Positions 44,344 through 52,760 of a stretch of DNA of 64,000 bases are shown piece by piece (position 1 is the first letter of the stretch; each line of letters begins with the position of its first letter). Location of the stretch: assembly GCA_016222825.1 (NCBI GenBank), contig JACRQF010000015.1, positions 485,646 to 549,645 on the forward strand. Direction: 5' to 3'. The notes beneath the pieces were generated by a model, which saw only the letters and a program-made list of their open reading frames with translations, was not told where the DNA came from and did not search any database. A program made the translations under genes and the position numbers. Origin of the DNA: Verrucomicrobiota bacterium (GTDB lineage Bacteria > Verrucomicrobiota > Verrucomicrobiia > CAIQCK01).

Positions 44344-45873
44344 CTACCGGTCTTCCTCGACCGCCGCGAAGCCGAGCAGGCCGGCGAGGTCCTTGAGCGT
44401 CTCGCGGAAATCACCGAAGGTTGCGCACCGGTGGACGCCATATTTGTCGGGATAGATGTAACGCTGCACTTTTTTGGCGTCGACCGACGCCACTATTTTG
44501 GTCCGTCACATCATGTCGTAGAAGTGGTCCTTGTATTTGACGCGCCCTTTATACATCGGCACCGTCCGGCCGGTGTGGACCAGCACCTCCTTGGAGAGCA
44601 CGTCGAGTTGCCACATCGTCACCGGCTCATTCGGTGGATACATGATGCACCAGCCCACGCCAACGCCCGGCAGGTTGCGTTTACGCACCGGCCGCTCGCG
44701 GTGGTCGCGGATCTTGTAGGGCACGCGGCGGTCGTCGCCCCAGGCGTTCCATGGCCCCTCGCAATGCTGGACGCACGAGGTGTTGTTGTAGGTGTCCACC
44801 GAGAAGTCGCCCAACATGCTTGGTCGGCCGTAGGCGTATTGCAGCATCATCTCGGAGAGGAGAATGTTCAGGTGCGACTGGCACTTGGCGACGATGTTGT
44901 GCAATTGAAACTCGGAGGTCGCCGGGCACGAGACGACGTAGTCCTCGCGGCGCGGGTTCGGGACGAGCGTGCGGATGTGGTAGGCCATGGCCGTAGCGTT
45001 GTGCCGCTGCATCAGCCACTTCATCGCCAGATAGACCTTCGCAGATCGCACGACCTCTGATTCCATGGTGCCGACCATCCGTTCCGCGGTGTCAATCCAG
45101 CGCCGGGCGATCTCGTTGGCTTCGGGATTGTCGTTCTTCCAGAGGTCACGGATATACGGCTCCTCAACGACTTCCTTCGTGCCGATCTTGATGACGCGCG
45201 TGCCGAATGTCTCGCTGATCGCGCCGAGAATCTGCTCGTTGTAGTCCGGCGGCGAGTTTTTCAGCAGGTCGCCGTAGATGACATTCACGCGCGGCGAGTC
45301 GGTCACGGTGAGGATTTGCTCGGTCTTCATGCGCTTGAGCGCGCGGATTAACTTAACCTTGGCGATCAGGTCGAGGAACATCCTCTCGGAAACGTTCGGA
45401 TCGGCGCAGAACCGCCACGGGTCGAGCATCGCGCCGATGGTGCGGTTCTGGCGGTAAAGCGGGAAGGGGATATTCATGAAGTCGTTGAGGACGGCGACGT
45501 TGATCGTCGGCAGCCCGCTCCGCAACAGGTCGTATTCCCGCGGGCAGCCGTAGACGATGACGCCGTCGAACTGCTGCCGCTTGAGGTCCTTCACCTCGTT
45601 GACCACCGCGTCCAGTTTCGCGCCAGCGGCGAGGTCCCGGACAGTGAAATCCACGCCGTCGCAGTCCCGCTGCAACCGCTGGACGATTTGCGTGTGGGTC
45701 ATCGGCCGGAGGTCGGTGTCGTCCTGCGATGGCGCGGTGCCGAACATCACCATGAAAACCTTCGCGTGCTCCCCGCGGTGCGTGCCGCGGCCCGACGGTT
45801 GGGCGGCGACGGCGCATGCGCCGATGGCGGTGGTTGAAGCCTGCACAAACTCGCGACGGGTGATGTCATTCAT
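44344..45873 (-). CDS. L-fucose-isomerase-like protein, Tat-exported, probable selenoprotein (UGA at codon 456)
   Basis: The frame runs from 45873 to a TAG at 44344-44346 with one in-frame TGA at 44506-44508. A strong GGAGG precedes the ATG. The product (509 residues) has a Tat signal (TRREFVQAS), then Rossmann-like domains of the fucose/arabinose isomerase type, with YGCPREYDLLRSGLPTINVAVL and YAYGRPSMLGDFSVDTYN. The C-terminus after the UGA (URTKIVASVDAKKVQRYIY, PDKYGVHRCATFGDFRETLKDLAGLLGF) continues the fold and carries the conserved-type His. In E. coli FucI the third metal ligand is a C-terminal His (His528), so stopping at UGA would probably remove it. KCQSH stands where classical isomerases have Glu. 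A near-ideal SECIS hairpin follows the UGA. Alternative: a recent nonsense mutation. Confidence 0.8.
44475..44492 (-). promoter_or_regulatory. Candidate bacterial SECIS hairpin for the isomerase-like gene
   Basis: Counting the U of UGA as 1, bases 17-23 (UGGCGUC) pair perfectly with 28-34 (GACGCCA), leaving the tetraloop GGUC at 24-27. The E. coli fdhF SECIS has its loop GGUC at about 22-25. The fully paired 7-bp stem and the loop are what SelB-type recognition would need. Folded by eye. Confidence 0.72.
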
Positions 45874-46044
45874 GGCTGCCTCCTTCGGGAGCAACGCGGT
45901 CGGTAGAGTGAGCATGCCAATCATCTCCGATGCTCCCACGCCGGAGACGCGTCCACGTTACGACCGCTGGAGTTTCCGCTGTCATACCGCAACGCCGCGC
46001 ATCCTACGCCGATGCCCGCGCCCGTCAACGCAAGAATCCGTCAC

Positions 46045-46773
46045 TCAGAAGCGCAGGCGTTTCACCAACCCTTTCGGCAGGGACCGCAGCACGAAGAAGA
46101 CCGCACGCAACCAGCCGGGCAGATAGACGACGTCCTGCTTGCTCTGAATCGCGCGACAAATCCCGGCGGCGGTCGCGGCAGGCGTCGCGGAGAAGGGAGA
46201 ACGCGGGACGCAGGCCGTCAGCGGCGTCTCGACGCGGCCGGGCTTGATGGTGAGGACGCGGACGCCGCACGGCGCGAGCGTCTGGCGCAATTCCTGAAGA
46301 TCGGCGTCGAGCGCGGCCTTGGTGCTGCCGTAGGAATAGTTCGCCGGCCGCAACACGTCGCCCGCGACCGATGAGAGCACGGCAAGCGTGCCGCCGCGTT
46401 GTTGCGCGAGCGCCTGGCCGAGCAACTTCGCCAAAGCCGTCGTGGCCACGTGGTTTATCCGCTCCATTTCCTGAATCTGCCGCGCATCGGGGTTCGGAAA
46501 AAAACATCCCCACGCGATCAGCGCAAGATCGAGCCGGCCGAGAAGCTGGTTGGCGGATTCCACCAGTTGCGGCAGCGAGTCCATGTCGGTCGCGTCGCCG
46601 TGCAATTCGTGGACCGGCGCGCATCCCGTCAGACGCACATGGGAAGCGACGACTTGCAGTGCCTGACGGTTGCGACCGACGAGAACCAGTTCCCAACCTT
46701 CGGCCGCGAGAAGCCGGGCCGTGTGCTCGGCAATCAGGGACGTGGCCCCGAAGATGATGGCTGTTTTGCTCAT
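46045..46773 (-). CDS. Short-chain dehydrogenase, DprE2-like
   Basis: A 242-residue SDR with a Rossmann motif variant (IIFGATSLIAEHTARLLAAEG) and the catalytic YSYGSTKAAL (YxxxK). IKPGRVETPLT follows. The closest named relatives are decaprenylphospho-2-keto-arabinose reductases (DprE2). It overlaps the upstream DprE1-like gene by 4 bases (ATGA), so the two are translationally coupled. The pair could epimerise a lipid-linked or free pentose by oxidation and reduction at C2; the substrate in this organism is unknown. Confidence 0.88.
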   Translation of the reverse strand: MSKTAIIFGATSLIAEHTARLLAAEGWELVLVGRNRQALQVVASHVRLTGCAPVHELHGDATDMDSLPQLVESANQLLGRLDLALIAWGCFFPNPDARQIQEMERINHVATTALAKLLGQALAQQRGGTLAVLSSVAGDVLRPANYSYGSTKAALDADLQELRQTLAPCGVRVLTIKPGRVETPLTACVPRSPFSATPAATAAGICRAIQSKQDVVYLPGWLRAVFFVLRSLPKGLVKRLRF

Positions 46774-48098
46774 GGCGTGTTACCCACGACGCGGCGCCAG
46801 AATCCCGACGAGAAGGCGGGATCCACGTGCCGGCTGAACTCGCGCCACTCCGGGTAGCCGTCGCGGAACATCGCGGCGGGCATTCGCGGGTCTTTGGCGG
46901 GATAGAGCCGCCCCTTGGCGTCCCGGACCATCTCGTCGAAGCGCCCGAACAGCTCCAGCGTCGGCTTGCCGAGGTTCGGGAAGTCAATCGCCGCGGTCAG
47001 CCCCGGCATCGGGAAGGAAAGCAAACCCGCCGAGGCCGCCGAGCCGAGCGTCTTCAGGACAACGAGGTAAGCCGGTTGTCGCGAAGCGATGGCGGTTTCC
47101 AGGACGCGCTGAAGCAGGCCCATCGCGTGTTCGTGCGGAGCGGCGAACTGATACTGAAGATAGCCGCGGCGGCCATACAACCGGCTCCAGTTTCCGATCT
47201 GGTCCAACGGATAGAAGAAGCTCTGGAAATCCTGGCGGCCTTTCTTCACCGCCGCCGGCTGGCCCAGCAGCTTCAGCCGGTTGAACGCGCCGATGAGCCA
47301 CGGCTGCAGCAGCCAGCCGGGCGCGTCGCACGGCACCGTCAGCGCCGCGTCGCGCCGCATCCGGTAGCTGGCCGGCGCGCTGGCGGCGAAGTTGCCGCGG
47401 ATGTGGAGGCCGGGGAATGGCGCGCGCGTGCCGTCGAGCCACGCGACGGTGTATTCCCACGCGCCGTCTTCCTGCGCCACGCGCCGCCACTCTTCCAGCG
47501 AGCCGAAGCGGACGGATTCCACGTTGAGCCACGGTGACGGCATCCGCTTCAGGCGGAACTCGGCCCATGTGATCAAACCGGTCAGTCCCAACCCGCCGAT
47601 GGTCGCGAGAAACAGGCCGCCTTGCGTGTCCGGCGAGCACTCGATCCGCCGGCCGTCGCTGCGAAGCAACTCCAGCCGCGTGACGTGGCAGCCGAACGAG
47701 CCGTTGCGGTGATGGTCCTTGCCATGCACGTCGTTGGCGATGGCACCGCCAACCGTCACTTGCGACGTGCCCGGCGTTGTTGGCAGAAACCAGCCACGCG
47801 GCGTCAGGAATTCCAGCAACTGCCGCAGCGTCACGCCGGCTTCGCAGCGGATGACGCCGTGTGTTTCGTCGAAGGCGAGCAGCCGGTCCATCGCCGGCGT
47901 CCGCAGCAGCGTGCCGTCGGGGTTCAGGCAGACATCGCTGAGGCTGCGTCCCAAGCCGAACGGCAGAAACGTCTCGCCCGGCAACGGCTGCGGCAGCGAG
48001 TCTGCGCTGCGCCAGACGCGAAGGGTCTTTTGCGGTCCGGCGGGCCAGCCGTTCCAAGGGCGGACGATTTCGGTTTGGCGAAGCGGTGGCGTTGGCAT
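46770..48098 (-). CDS. FAD-binding oxidoreductase, DprE1-like
   Basis: A 442-residue flavoprotein of the vanillyl-alcohol-oxidase fold. LPFGLGRSLSDVCLN and LPTTPGTSQVTVGGAIANDVHGKDHH form the FAD-binding segments, the latter matching the pattern of DprE1 and other sugar oxidases. The tail ADIN-like text is FLTAAIDFPNLG-like (ITAAIDFPNLGKPTLE pattern). It has the size of DprE1 (about 460). With the DprE2-like SDR it would perform a two-step epimerisation. It lies 6 bases after a methyltransferase gene. Confidence 0.87.
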   Translation of the reverse strand: MPTPPLRQTEIVRPWNGWPAGPQKTLRVWRSADSLPQPLPGETFLPFGLGRSLSDVCLNPDGTLLRTPAMDRLLAFDETHGVIRCEAGVTLRQLLEFLTPRGWFLPTTPGTSQVTVGGAIANDVHGKDHHRNGSFGCHVTRLELLRSDGRRIECSPDTQGGLFLATIGGLGLTGLITWAEFRLKRMPSPWLNVESVRFGSLEEWRRVAQEDGAWEYTVAWLDGTRAPFPGLHIRGNFAASAPASYRMRRDAALTVPCDAPGWLLQPWLIGAFNRLKLLGQPAAVKKGRQDFQSFFYPLDQIGNWSRLYGRRGYLQYQFAAPHEHAMGLLQRVLETAIASRQPAYLVVLKTLGSAASAGLLSFPMPGLTAAIDFPNLGKPTLELFGRFDEMVRDAKGRLYPAKDPRMPAAMFRDGYPEWREFSRHVDPAFSSGFWRRVVGNTP

Positions 48099-48104
48099 GG
48101 GCGT

Positions 48105-48728
48105 TCAGCAGACTTCGAGGACGGCGAAGTATTGGAGCCGTCGGCCGAAAAACCAGTTCCAACCTGCGGGATAGAGCCGCATCGAGGCAAGTTCCGACCG
48201 CACACTCGCCGGCAGGGCCGCGAACATCGCGCGCCACTGCTCCAGCGTCGCATAGCGGTAGATGCACGGCACGTCGTAAGGTGCGTTGGCGGCCCAGTCC
48301 AGCAGCCGTAGGCGCCACCGCGCAAGGCAGCCCTCGGCCTTGTGGTCCTTCACCAGCACGAGCCGGCGCGACACGCGACAGCATTCCTCCAGCAAACGCT
48401 TCGGGTCGGCGGCGTGGTGCAGCACGTCGGCAATGATGACGACATCAAACGCGCGCGCCTCGAACGGCAGCGAGCCGCCGTCGTAAGTCGTCACCGGCAC
48501 TGCGCAATCCGGCCGCGGCCGCGTTTCCACGCCGTGAACCGTGAGCGATGCCGGCCGGCCCGGATGTTGCAGCAGCGCCTGCGCGAGCCGTCCAGCGCCG
48601 CAGCCAACGTCGAGAACGCGGTCGCTTGGCTTCAGTTCCCGCACGATGAGGTCCGAGAGCACGGCCAGTCGGCGCGCATAGACCGGCTCGTGGAGACAGC
48701 GCAGGAGAGGAAGAAATAGCCGCGTCAT
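48105..48728 (-). CDS. Class I SAM-dependent methyltransferase
   Basis: The 207-residue product has the SAM-binding motif VLDVGCGAGRLAQALLQ, an acidic strand end (VHGVETR), FDVVIIADVLHHAADPKRLLEEC and RRLVLVKDHKAEG. These are motifs I to III of a small-molecule or lipid-type methyltransferase. The start ATG at 48728 overlaps the stop of the upstream gene (TAATG), a coupled arrangement. The DprE1-like gene follows within 6 bases. Confidence 0.88.
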   Translation of the reverse strand: MTRLFLPLLRCLHEPVYARRLAVLSDLIVRELKPSDRVLDVGCGAGRLAQALLQHPGRPASLTVHGVETRPRPDCAVPVTTYDGGSLPFEARAFDVVIIADVLHHAADPKRLLEECCRVSRRLVLVKDHKAEGCLARWRLRLLDWAANAPYDVPCIYRYATLEQWRAMFAALPASVRSELASMRLYPAGWNWFFGRRLQYFAVLEVC

Positions 48729-49156
48729 TATCTCACCTGCTTCAATTCGATGTGCGCGTTCATCCGGCCTTTGTAGGTGCCTTTGAGGCAGTTGTCGGCG
48801 TAGGTGAGCTGGAACTTGCCCTTCTCGAAAACAATCTGCCCATCTCTTGGTTGGCCGACGAAGGTCCACGAGTTCGTCACTCGCCCGTGGGCGACGAAGA
48901 GTTCCAGATGCGAAAGCTGGGCGTTTTGACTGAGGACAGCCCACGCATGGCACTCGCCGCACTTCGGCTGCGGCTTCATCACGACGGCGTGGGTGATGTT
49001 GGTGTCGCGGGTCTCGTAGGGATCGAAGATACCGGTCAACTTCAGCAGCTTGGGGTTGGCTTCCGTCTTCTCGGCACTATGCGCGCCGATGGCGAGCAGC
49101 GATGTGATGCTGACGAGAACAAGACTGCAGATGAGTGCGGTTCGGATTGGTTTCAT
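48728..49156 (-). CDS. Exported protein with one CxxCH haem motif
   Basis: 142 residues with a signal peptide (TALICSLVLVSITSLLAIG) and one c-type haem motif, PKCGECHAW. The downstream part, SHLELFVAHGRVTNSWTFVGQPRDGQIVFEKGKFQLTY, is beta-rich. A distal Met ligand cannot be identified, so it may be a haem-binding or only a Cys-pair protein. The start at 49156 gives a sensible signal peptide. Its stop overlaps the methyltransferase start. Confidence 0.75.
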   Translation of the reverse strand: MKPIRTALICSLVLVSITSLLAIGAHSAEKTEANPKLLKLTGIFDPYETRDTNITHAVVMKPQPKCGECHAWAVLSQNAQLSHLELFVAHGRVTNSWTFVGQPRDGQIVFEKGKFQLTYADNCLKGTYKGRMNAHIELKQVR

Positions 49157-49351
49157 AGAGTTGAAGGTATCTGATTTCGCACGGTTGCTTCTGCTGGTTA
49201 CACCACCAGCCTGCCGTCTGACAACGTGAAAAGTTCCAACCGAACCTGCGGCAAGGAACAAGCTCGACGCTGTTGCTGGCGCTGTGTAATCTCCGCGTCA
49301 GAATCACTGCGGCGCATGGCCGGAAGCACCGCCGCGCAACAGGAGCAACTC

Positions 49352-50710
49352 ATGAGCACATCGAAACCGATCACGACTACGAACTCCCCTTCTCGCCGCG
49401 AGTTTCTGAAACTCTCCGGCACTGCCGTCGCCGCCTCCGCGCTCGCCGGCGTCGCCTTGCCGCATTGCCACGCGGCGGGCGGCGGCACGACGAAGCTCGC
49501 GCTTGTCGGCTGCGGCGGACGCGGCACTGGAGCGGTCGCCGACGCGTTCGCAGCCAAGGGCGATCCGGTGATGCTTCACGCGATGGCCGATTTGTTTGAA
49601 CCGAAGATGGAGAAGAGCCTCACGAGCTTGAAGCAGAGGTTCGACGAAAAGGTGGATGTGACGCCGGAGCGGAAGTTCATCGGTTTCGACGCCTACAAGA
49701 AGGCGATAGATACGCTCAATCCCGGCGACGTGGTGCTGCTCACGACGCAGGCGGCGTTCCGGCCGATGCACTTCGAATACGCCGTGCAGAAGGGCGTGAA
49801 CGTCTTCATGGAGAAGTCGTTTGCAGTGGACGCGCCCGCCGTGAGGCGGCTGCTGAAGGCCGCCGAGCTTTCCGAGAAGAAGAACCTCAAGGTCGGCTGC
49901 GGCTTCATGTGGCGGCACTCGAAGGCGCGGCAGGAGGTCGTCAAGCGCATCCACGGCGGCGAGATCGGCGATGTGCATACGCTGCGCATCTACCGCGTCC
50001 ACGGCCCGTGCCACACGCCGCCGTTGCCGAAGGGTGCGAACGAGATACAGTTCCAGCTCCAGAACGGCGTGCGCTTCAACTGGACCTCCGGCAGTTTCTT
50101 CGTGGACTGGCACTGCCACAACGTGGATGTCGCCTGCTGGGCCAAGGGCGCGTGGCCCGTCTCGGCGCAGGGCTTCGGCGGGCGCACGCACAAGGAAGCG
50201 GGCAATCTTTTCGATCACTACTCGATCGAGTTCACCTTCGCCGACGGCACGAAGCTGTTCGCGTTCTCGCGGCACATGACCGGCTGCTGGCAGACCTACT
50301 CGGACTTCGCCCACGGCACCAAAGGCGCCGCGCGCATCATGGCCAACCTCGGCGATCCCGATCCGTGCATCTACAAGAGCCAGGTGACGGACGACGCGAA
50401 CATTGCGTGGCGTTACGGTCAGAAGGACATCAATCCCTACCATGCCGAGTGGCAGGCGCTGCTCGACGCCATCCGCAACGACAAGCCGCACAACGAAGCC
50501 CGCCGCGCCGCCGAAGCCGACCTCGCCGCGCTCATGGGCCGCATGGCGACGCATACCGGCCAGATGGTGACGTGGGATCAGGCGATGAACTCCAACTTCC
50601 AATACGTGAAGGACATTGACAGCCTGACCTTCGACACGCCCGCGCCCGTCCTGGCCGACGCCGACGGCATCTACCCCGCACCGATCCCTGGCAAGACTGT
50701 CGAAATCTAA
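49352..50710 (+). CDS. Gfo/Idh/MocA family oxidoreductase, Tat-exported (third copy)
   Basis: The 452-residue protein has a Tat signal (SRREFLKLSGTAVAASALAG). The dinucleotide fold starts LALVGCGGRGTGAVADAFA. The usual EKP is replaced by EKS in VNVFMEKSFAVDAPAVRR, so the catalytic Lys is kept but the Pro is not. MWRHSKARQEVVKRIHGGEIGDV and HNVDVACWAKGAWPVSAQGFGG are typical of the Verrucomicrobiota clade. AGGAG precedes the ATG at 49352. It stands alone and is convergent with the hydrolase gene. Confidence 0.92.
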   Translation: MSTSKPITTTNSPSRREFLKLSGTAVAASALAGVALPHCHAAGGGTTKLALVGCGGRGTGAVADAFAAKGDPVMLHAMADLFEPKMEKSLTSLKQRFDEKVDVTPERKFIGFDAYKKAIDTLNPGDVVLLTTQAAFRPMHFEYAVQKGVNVFMEKSFAVDAPAVRRLLKAAELSEKKNLKVGCGFMWRHSKARQEVVKRIHGGEIGDVHTLRIYRVHGPCHTPPLPKGANEIQFQLQNGVRFNWTSGSFFVDWHCHNVDVACWAKGAWPVSAQGFGGRTHKEAGNLFDHYSIEFTFADGTKLFAFSRHMTGCWQTYSDFAHGTKGAARIMANLGDPDPCIYKSQVTDDANIAWRYGQKDINPYHAEWQALLDAIRNDKPHNEARRAAEADLAALMGRMATHTGQMVTWDQAMNSNFQYVKDIDSLTFDTPAPVLADADGIYPAPIPGKTVEI

Positions 50711-50722
50711 CTCTGTTGCGCG

Positions 50723-52741
50723 TCAGTTGCCCCAGAGCTGCCGTTCGCCCGCGAGCTTGAGCAACGCCGTCGCGTCCTCTTCCAGCAACAACCGCTGGCT
50801 GCGAAGCCGGCGGACGGCCTCCGTCACGTGATAGAGGTAAACCATCCGGCTCGGATAACGCTCCAGCACCGCGGGACGCGGGTCGCCGGCTTTGAGACGC
50901 TCCTCGTAGGTGTGGACGAACGGCAGATACGAGCCGTGATACGGCGCGAGCATGCCTTCTGCCCCGTGCGGCGCGGCGCGCAAGTTCCAGCCGGTGTAAG
51001 TCGCCAGCGGAGCGGCCACGTCCGGCAGATGGACGCCGGCGAGTTCGTTGCCGTCGCGGTCCACGGCGGGCACCAGCGTCCGATACGGCCGCCCTATCTT
51101 CGGCGGCACGATGTCCGCGACGCCTTCCTTTTCCCAACGCGGCCCGAAGTCGAGCCGTAGCGGTGTGTAGCAGACCGCCGGCAACTGCACGCCGGGAATC
51201 TTCGGGAACTGTGTTCGGAATTCATCCACGCTCACGAGTGTGCCATCCTTGATTCGCGGGTAGCGGCTCTCCGGCGGCGGCACGCCCCGGCTGGTCCATT
51301 CGTCCAGCGCCGCCAGCAACGCCCGCAGCAGCGGCGGCCGGTCGTTGAGCGGGTTGCACGGGTTCTGATAGCTACCGCGGTTGGTTGAGCTGCCGCCGAG
51401 GTGCTGCGCGCCAGCCGCGACGTAGAGGCGCGCGTGCGGATCGAGCGAGACGTCGCGCTTGCCGTCCACGTCGGTGTGCAGTAGCGACGCGCCGCGCGTC
51501 CAATACTCCGTCGAGGTCTGCGTGTAGAAAACCTTCGGCATCTGTCCGCGGGCGCGCGCGGCGGCGAGGATGTCGCCCGTGCGCCGCGTCACCGGGTCGG
51601 TCTGCGGCACGGTGTTGAACGGGAACGACTCGGAGGGCGTGAGGACGTTCTCGTGCTGCGCCGCGCAGAGCGTGGCCATGCCGAAGCGGCTGTTGGACGT
51701 GAGACGCCCCGCGCCGCTCACGTGGGAGAGCGCGCCGTCGAACACGACACGTTGTTTCTCGTCGGTGTTGAAGTCTTCGTGGATGAAGTGGTTCACGAAC
51801 CGTCCCGACTGCGAGATGCCGAAGACGTAGGCGCGCTCTACGGCCCCCGCGAGCGGGCTGTCGGCCCCGTAGCGGAAGAACGACACGCAATCGCGCACCG
51901 CCGCGAATCCGAGCCCCGACACGCGCGGGTCACGCGCCGTATAGACTAGATCGTAGAGCCAGCCCGGCCGAAGTCCGCCTTTCACCCAAAGTTGTCCCGC
52001 GTCCGCGACGCGCGTGCCGTTCTCGACGCGCGCGAAAGCCCATTGGTCGGCGGCAATCTCCACCGCCGACTCCGCACGGCTTGGCCGCATCATGAGCCGC
52101 GCCTCTTTGGTGTCCATGCTCACTGGCGGATACGGAATCGCGACTGTCCACGGCGTCCAGTAGAGCGGGCTGCACTCGACGGGATCGTCGCGGCAGATTT
52201 CCACGTGGACTTTGCCGGTGATCGGCTTGCCGTTCTCTGTGGCCACCGGCAGGCCCGCCACGAGCCGGTTCTCGCCCGGCGGAACCTCGCCGCTCCAGCC
52301 GCACCACAACACCGACCAGCCGTTGCGCATCAGGAAGCCGTTGCCGGCGTCGGCGAGCGTGGCGGGGTTGTTGTTGCGGGCCTCGTTGAACGTCCAGAGC
52401 GCGAGCTTGTTGCCGCGGTTGTTCACGTCGTAGAGCAACCGCCCGTTGCCGCGCCGCGCGTCCGCCGGCTTCAGGAGAAAGAAGTCCGTCCAGAACTCAA
52501 CACGCCCGCGCGCGTTTCGTGGGGCGAGCTTGATATCCGTGATGTGCGCCTGACTGTCAGCGTTTGGGTCCACCTCGCAGTGCAGCCGCCCGACGATCTT
52601 CTCGTAAGCGCCCACCTTTCCGAACTCATGCCCGTCGGCGAACGCTTCGCGCTCGCGAATCTCAACGCGCACAACTTCGGCTTGCGCCGCGCTGTTCAAC
52701 AACAGAGTCAACGCTCCAATAACCCACAAATGCTTTCTCAT
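50723..52741 (-). CDS. Alpha/beta-hydrolase-domain protein, exported
   Basis: 672 residues; signal peptide MRKHLWVIGALTLLLNSAAQA. The N-terminal part (VVRVEIREREAFADGHEFGKVGAYEKI) opens a family of large exported alpha/beta hydrolases. The nucleophile elbow is AYVFGISQSGRFVNHF near residue 320. VTRRTGDILAAARARGQMPKVFYT and LYVAAGAQHLGG provide later strands and a likely catalytic His. An ester substrate is likely but unidentified. GAGG precedes the ATG at 52741. The upstream gene ends 19 bases before, in the same run. Confidence 0.83.
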   Translation of the reverse strand: MRKHLWVIGALTLLLNSAAQAEVVRVEIREREAFADGHEFGKVGAYEKIVGRLHCEVDPNADSQAHITDIKLAPRNARGRVEFWTDFFLLKPADARRGNGRLLYDVNNRGNKLALWTFNEARNNNPATLADAGNGFLMRNGWSVLWCGWSGEVPPGENRLVAGLPVATENGKPITGKVHVEICRDDPVECSPLYWTPWTVAIPYPPVSMDTKEARLMMRPSRAESAVEIAADQWAFARVENGTRVADAGQLWVKGGLRPGWLYDLVYTARDPRVSGLGFAAVRDCVSFFRYGADSPLAGAVERAYVFGISQSGRFVNHFIHEDFNTDEKQRVVFDGALSHVSGAGRLTSNSRFGMATLCAAQHENVLTPSESFPFNTVPQTDPVTRRTGDILAAARARGQMPKVFYTQTSTEYWTRGASLLHTDVDGKRDVSLDPHARLYVAAGAQHLGGSSTNRGSYQNPCNPLNDRPPLLRALLAALDEWTSRGVPPPESRYPRIKDGTLVSVDEFRTQFPKIPGVQLPAVCYTPLRLDFGPRWEKEGVADIVPPKIGRPYRTLVPAVDRDGNELAGVHLPDVAAPLATYTGWNLRAAPHGAEGMLAPYHGSYLPFVHTYEERLKAGDPRPAVLERYPSRMVYLYHVTEAVRRLRSQRLLLEEDATALLKLAGERQLWGN

Positions 52742-52760
52742 AAAACCTCGATGGCGGTCG

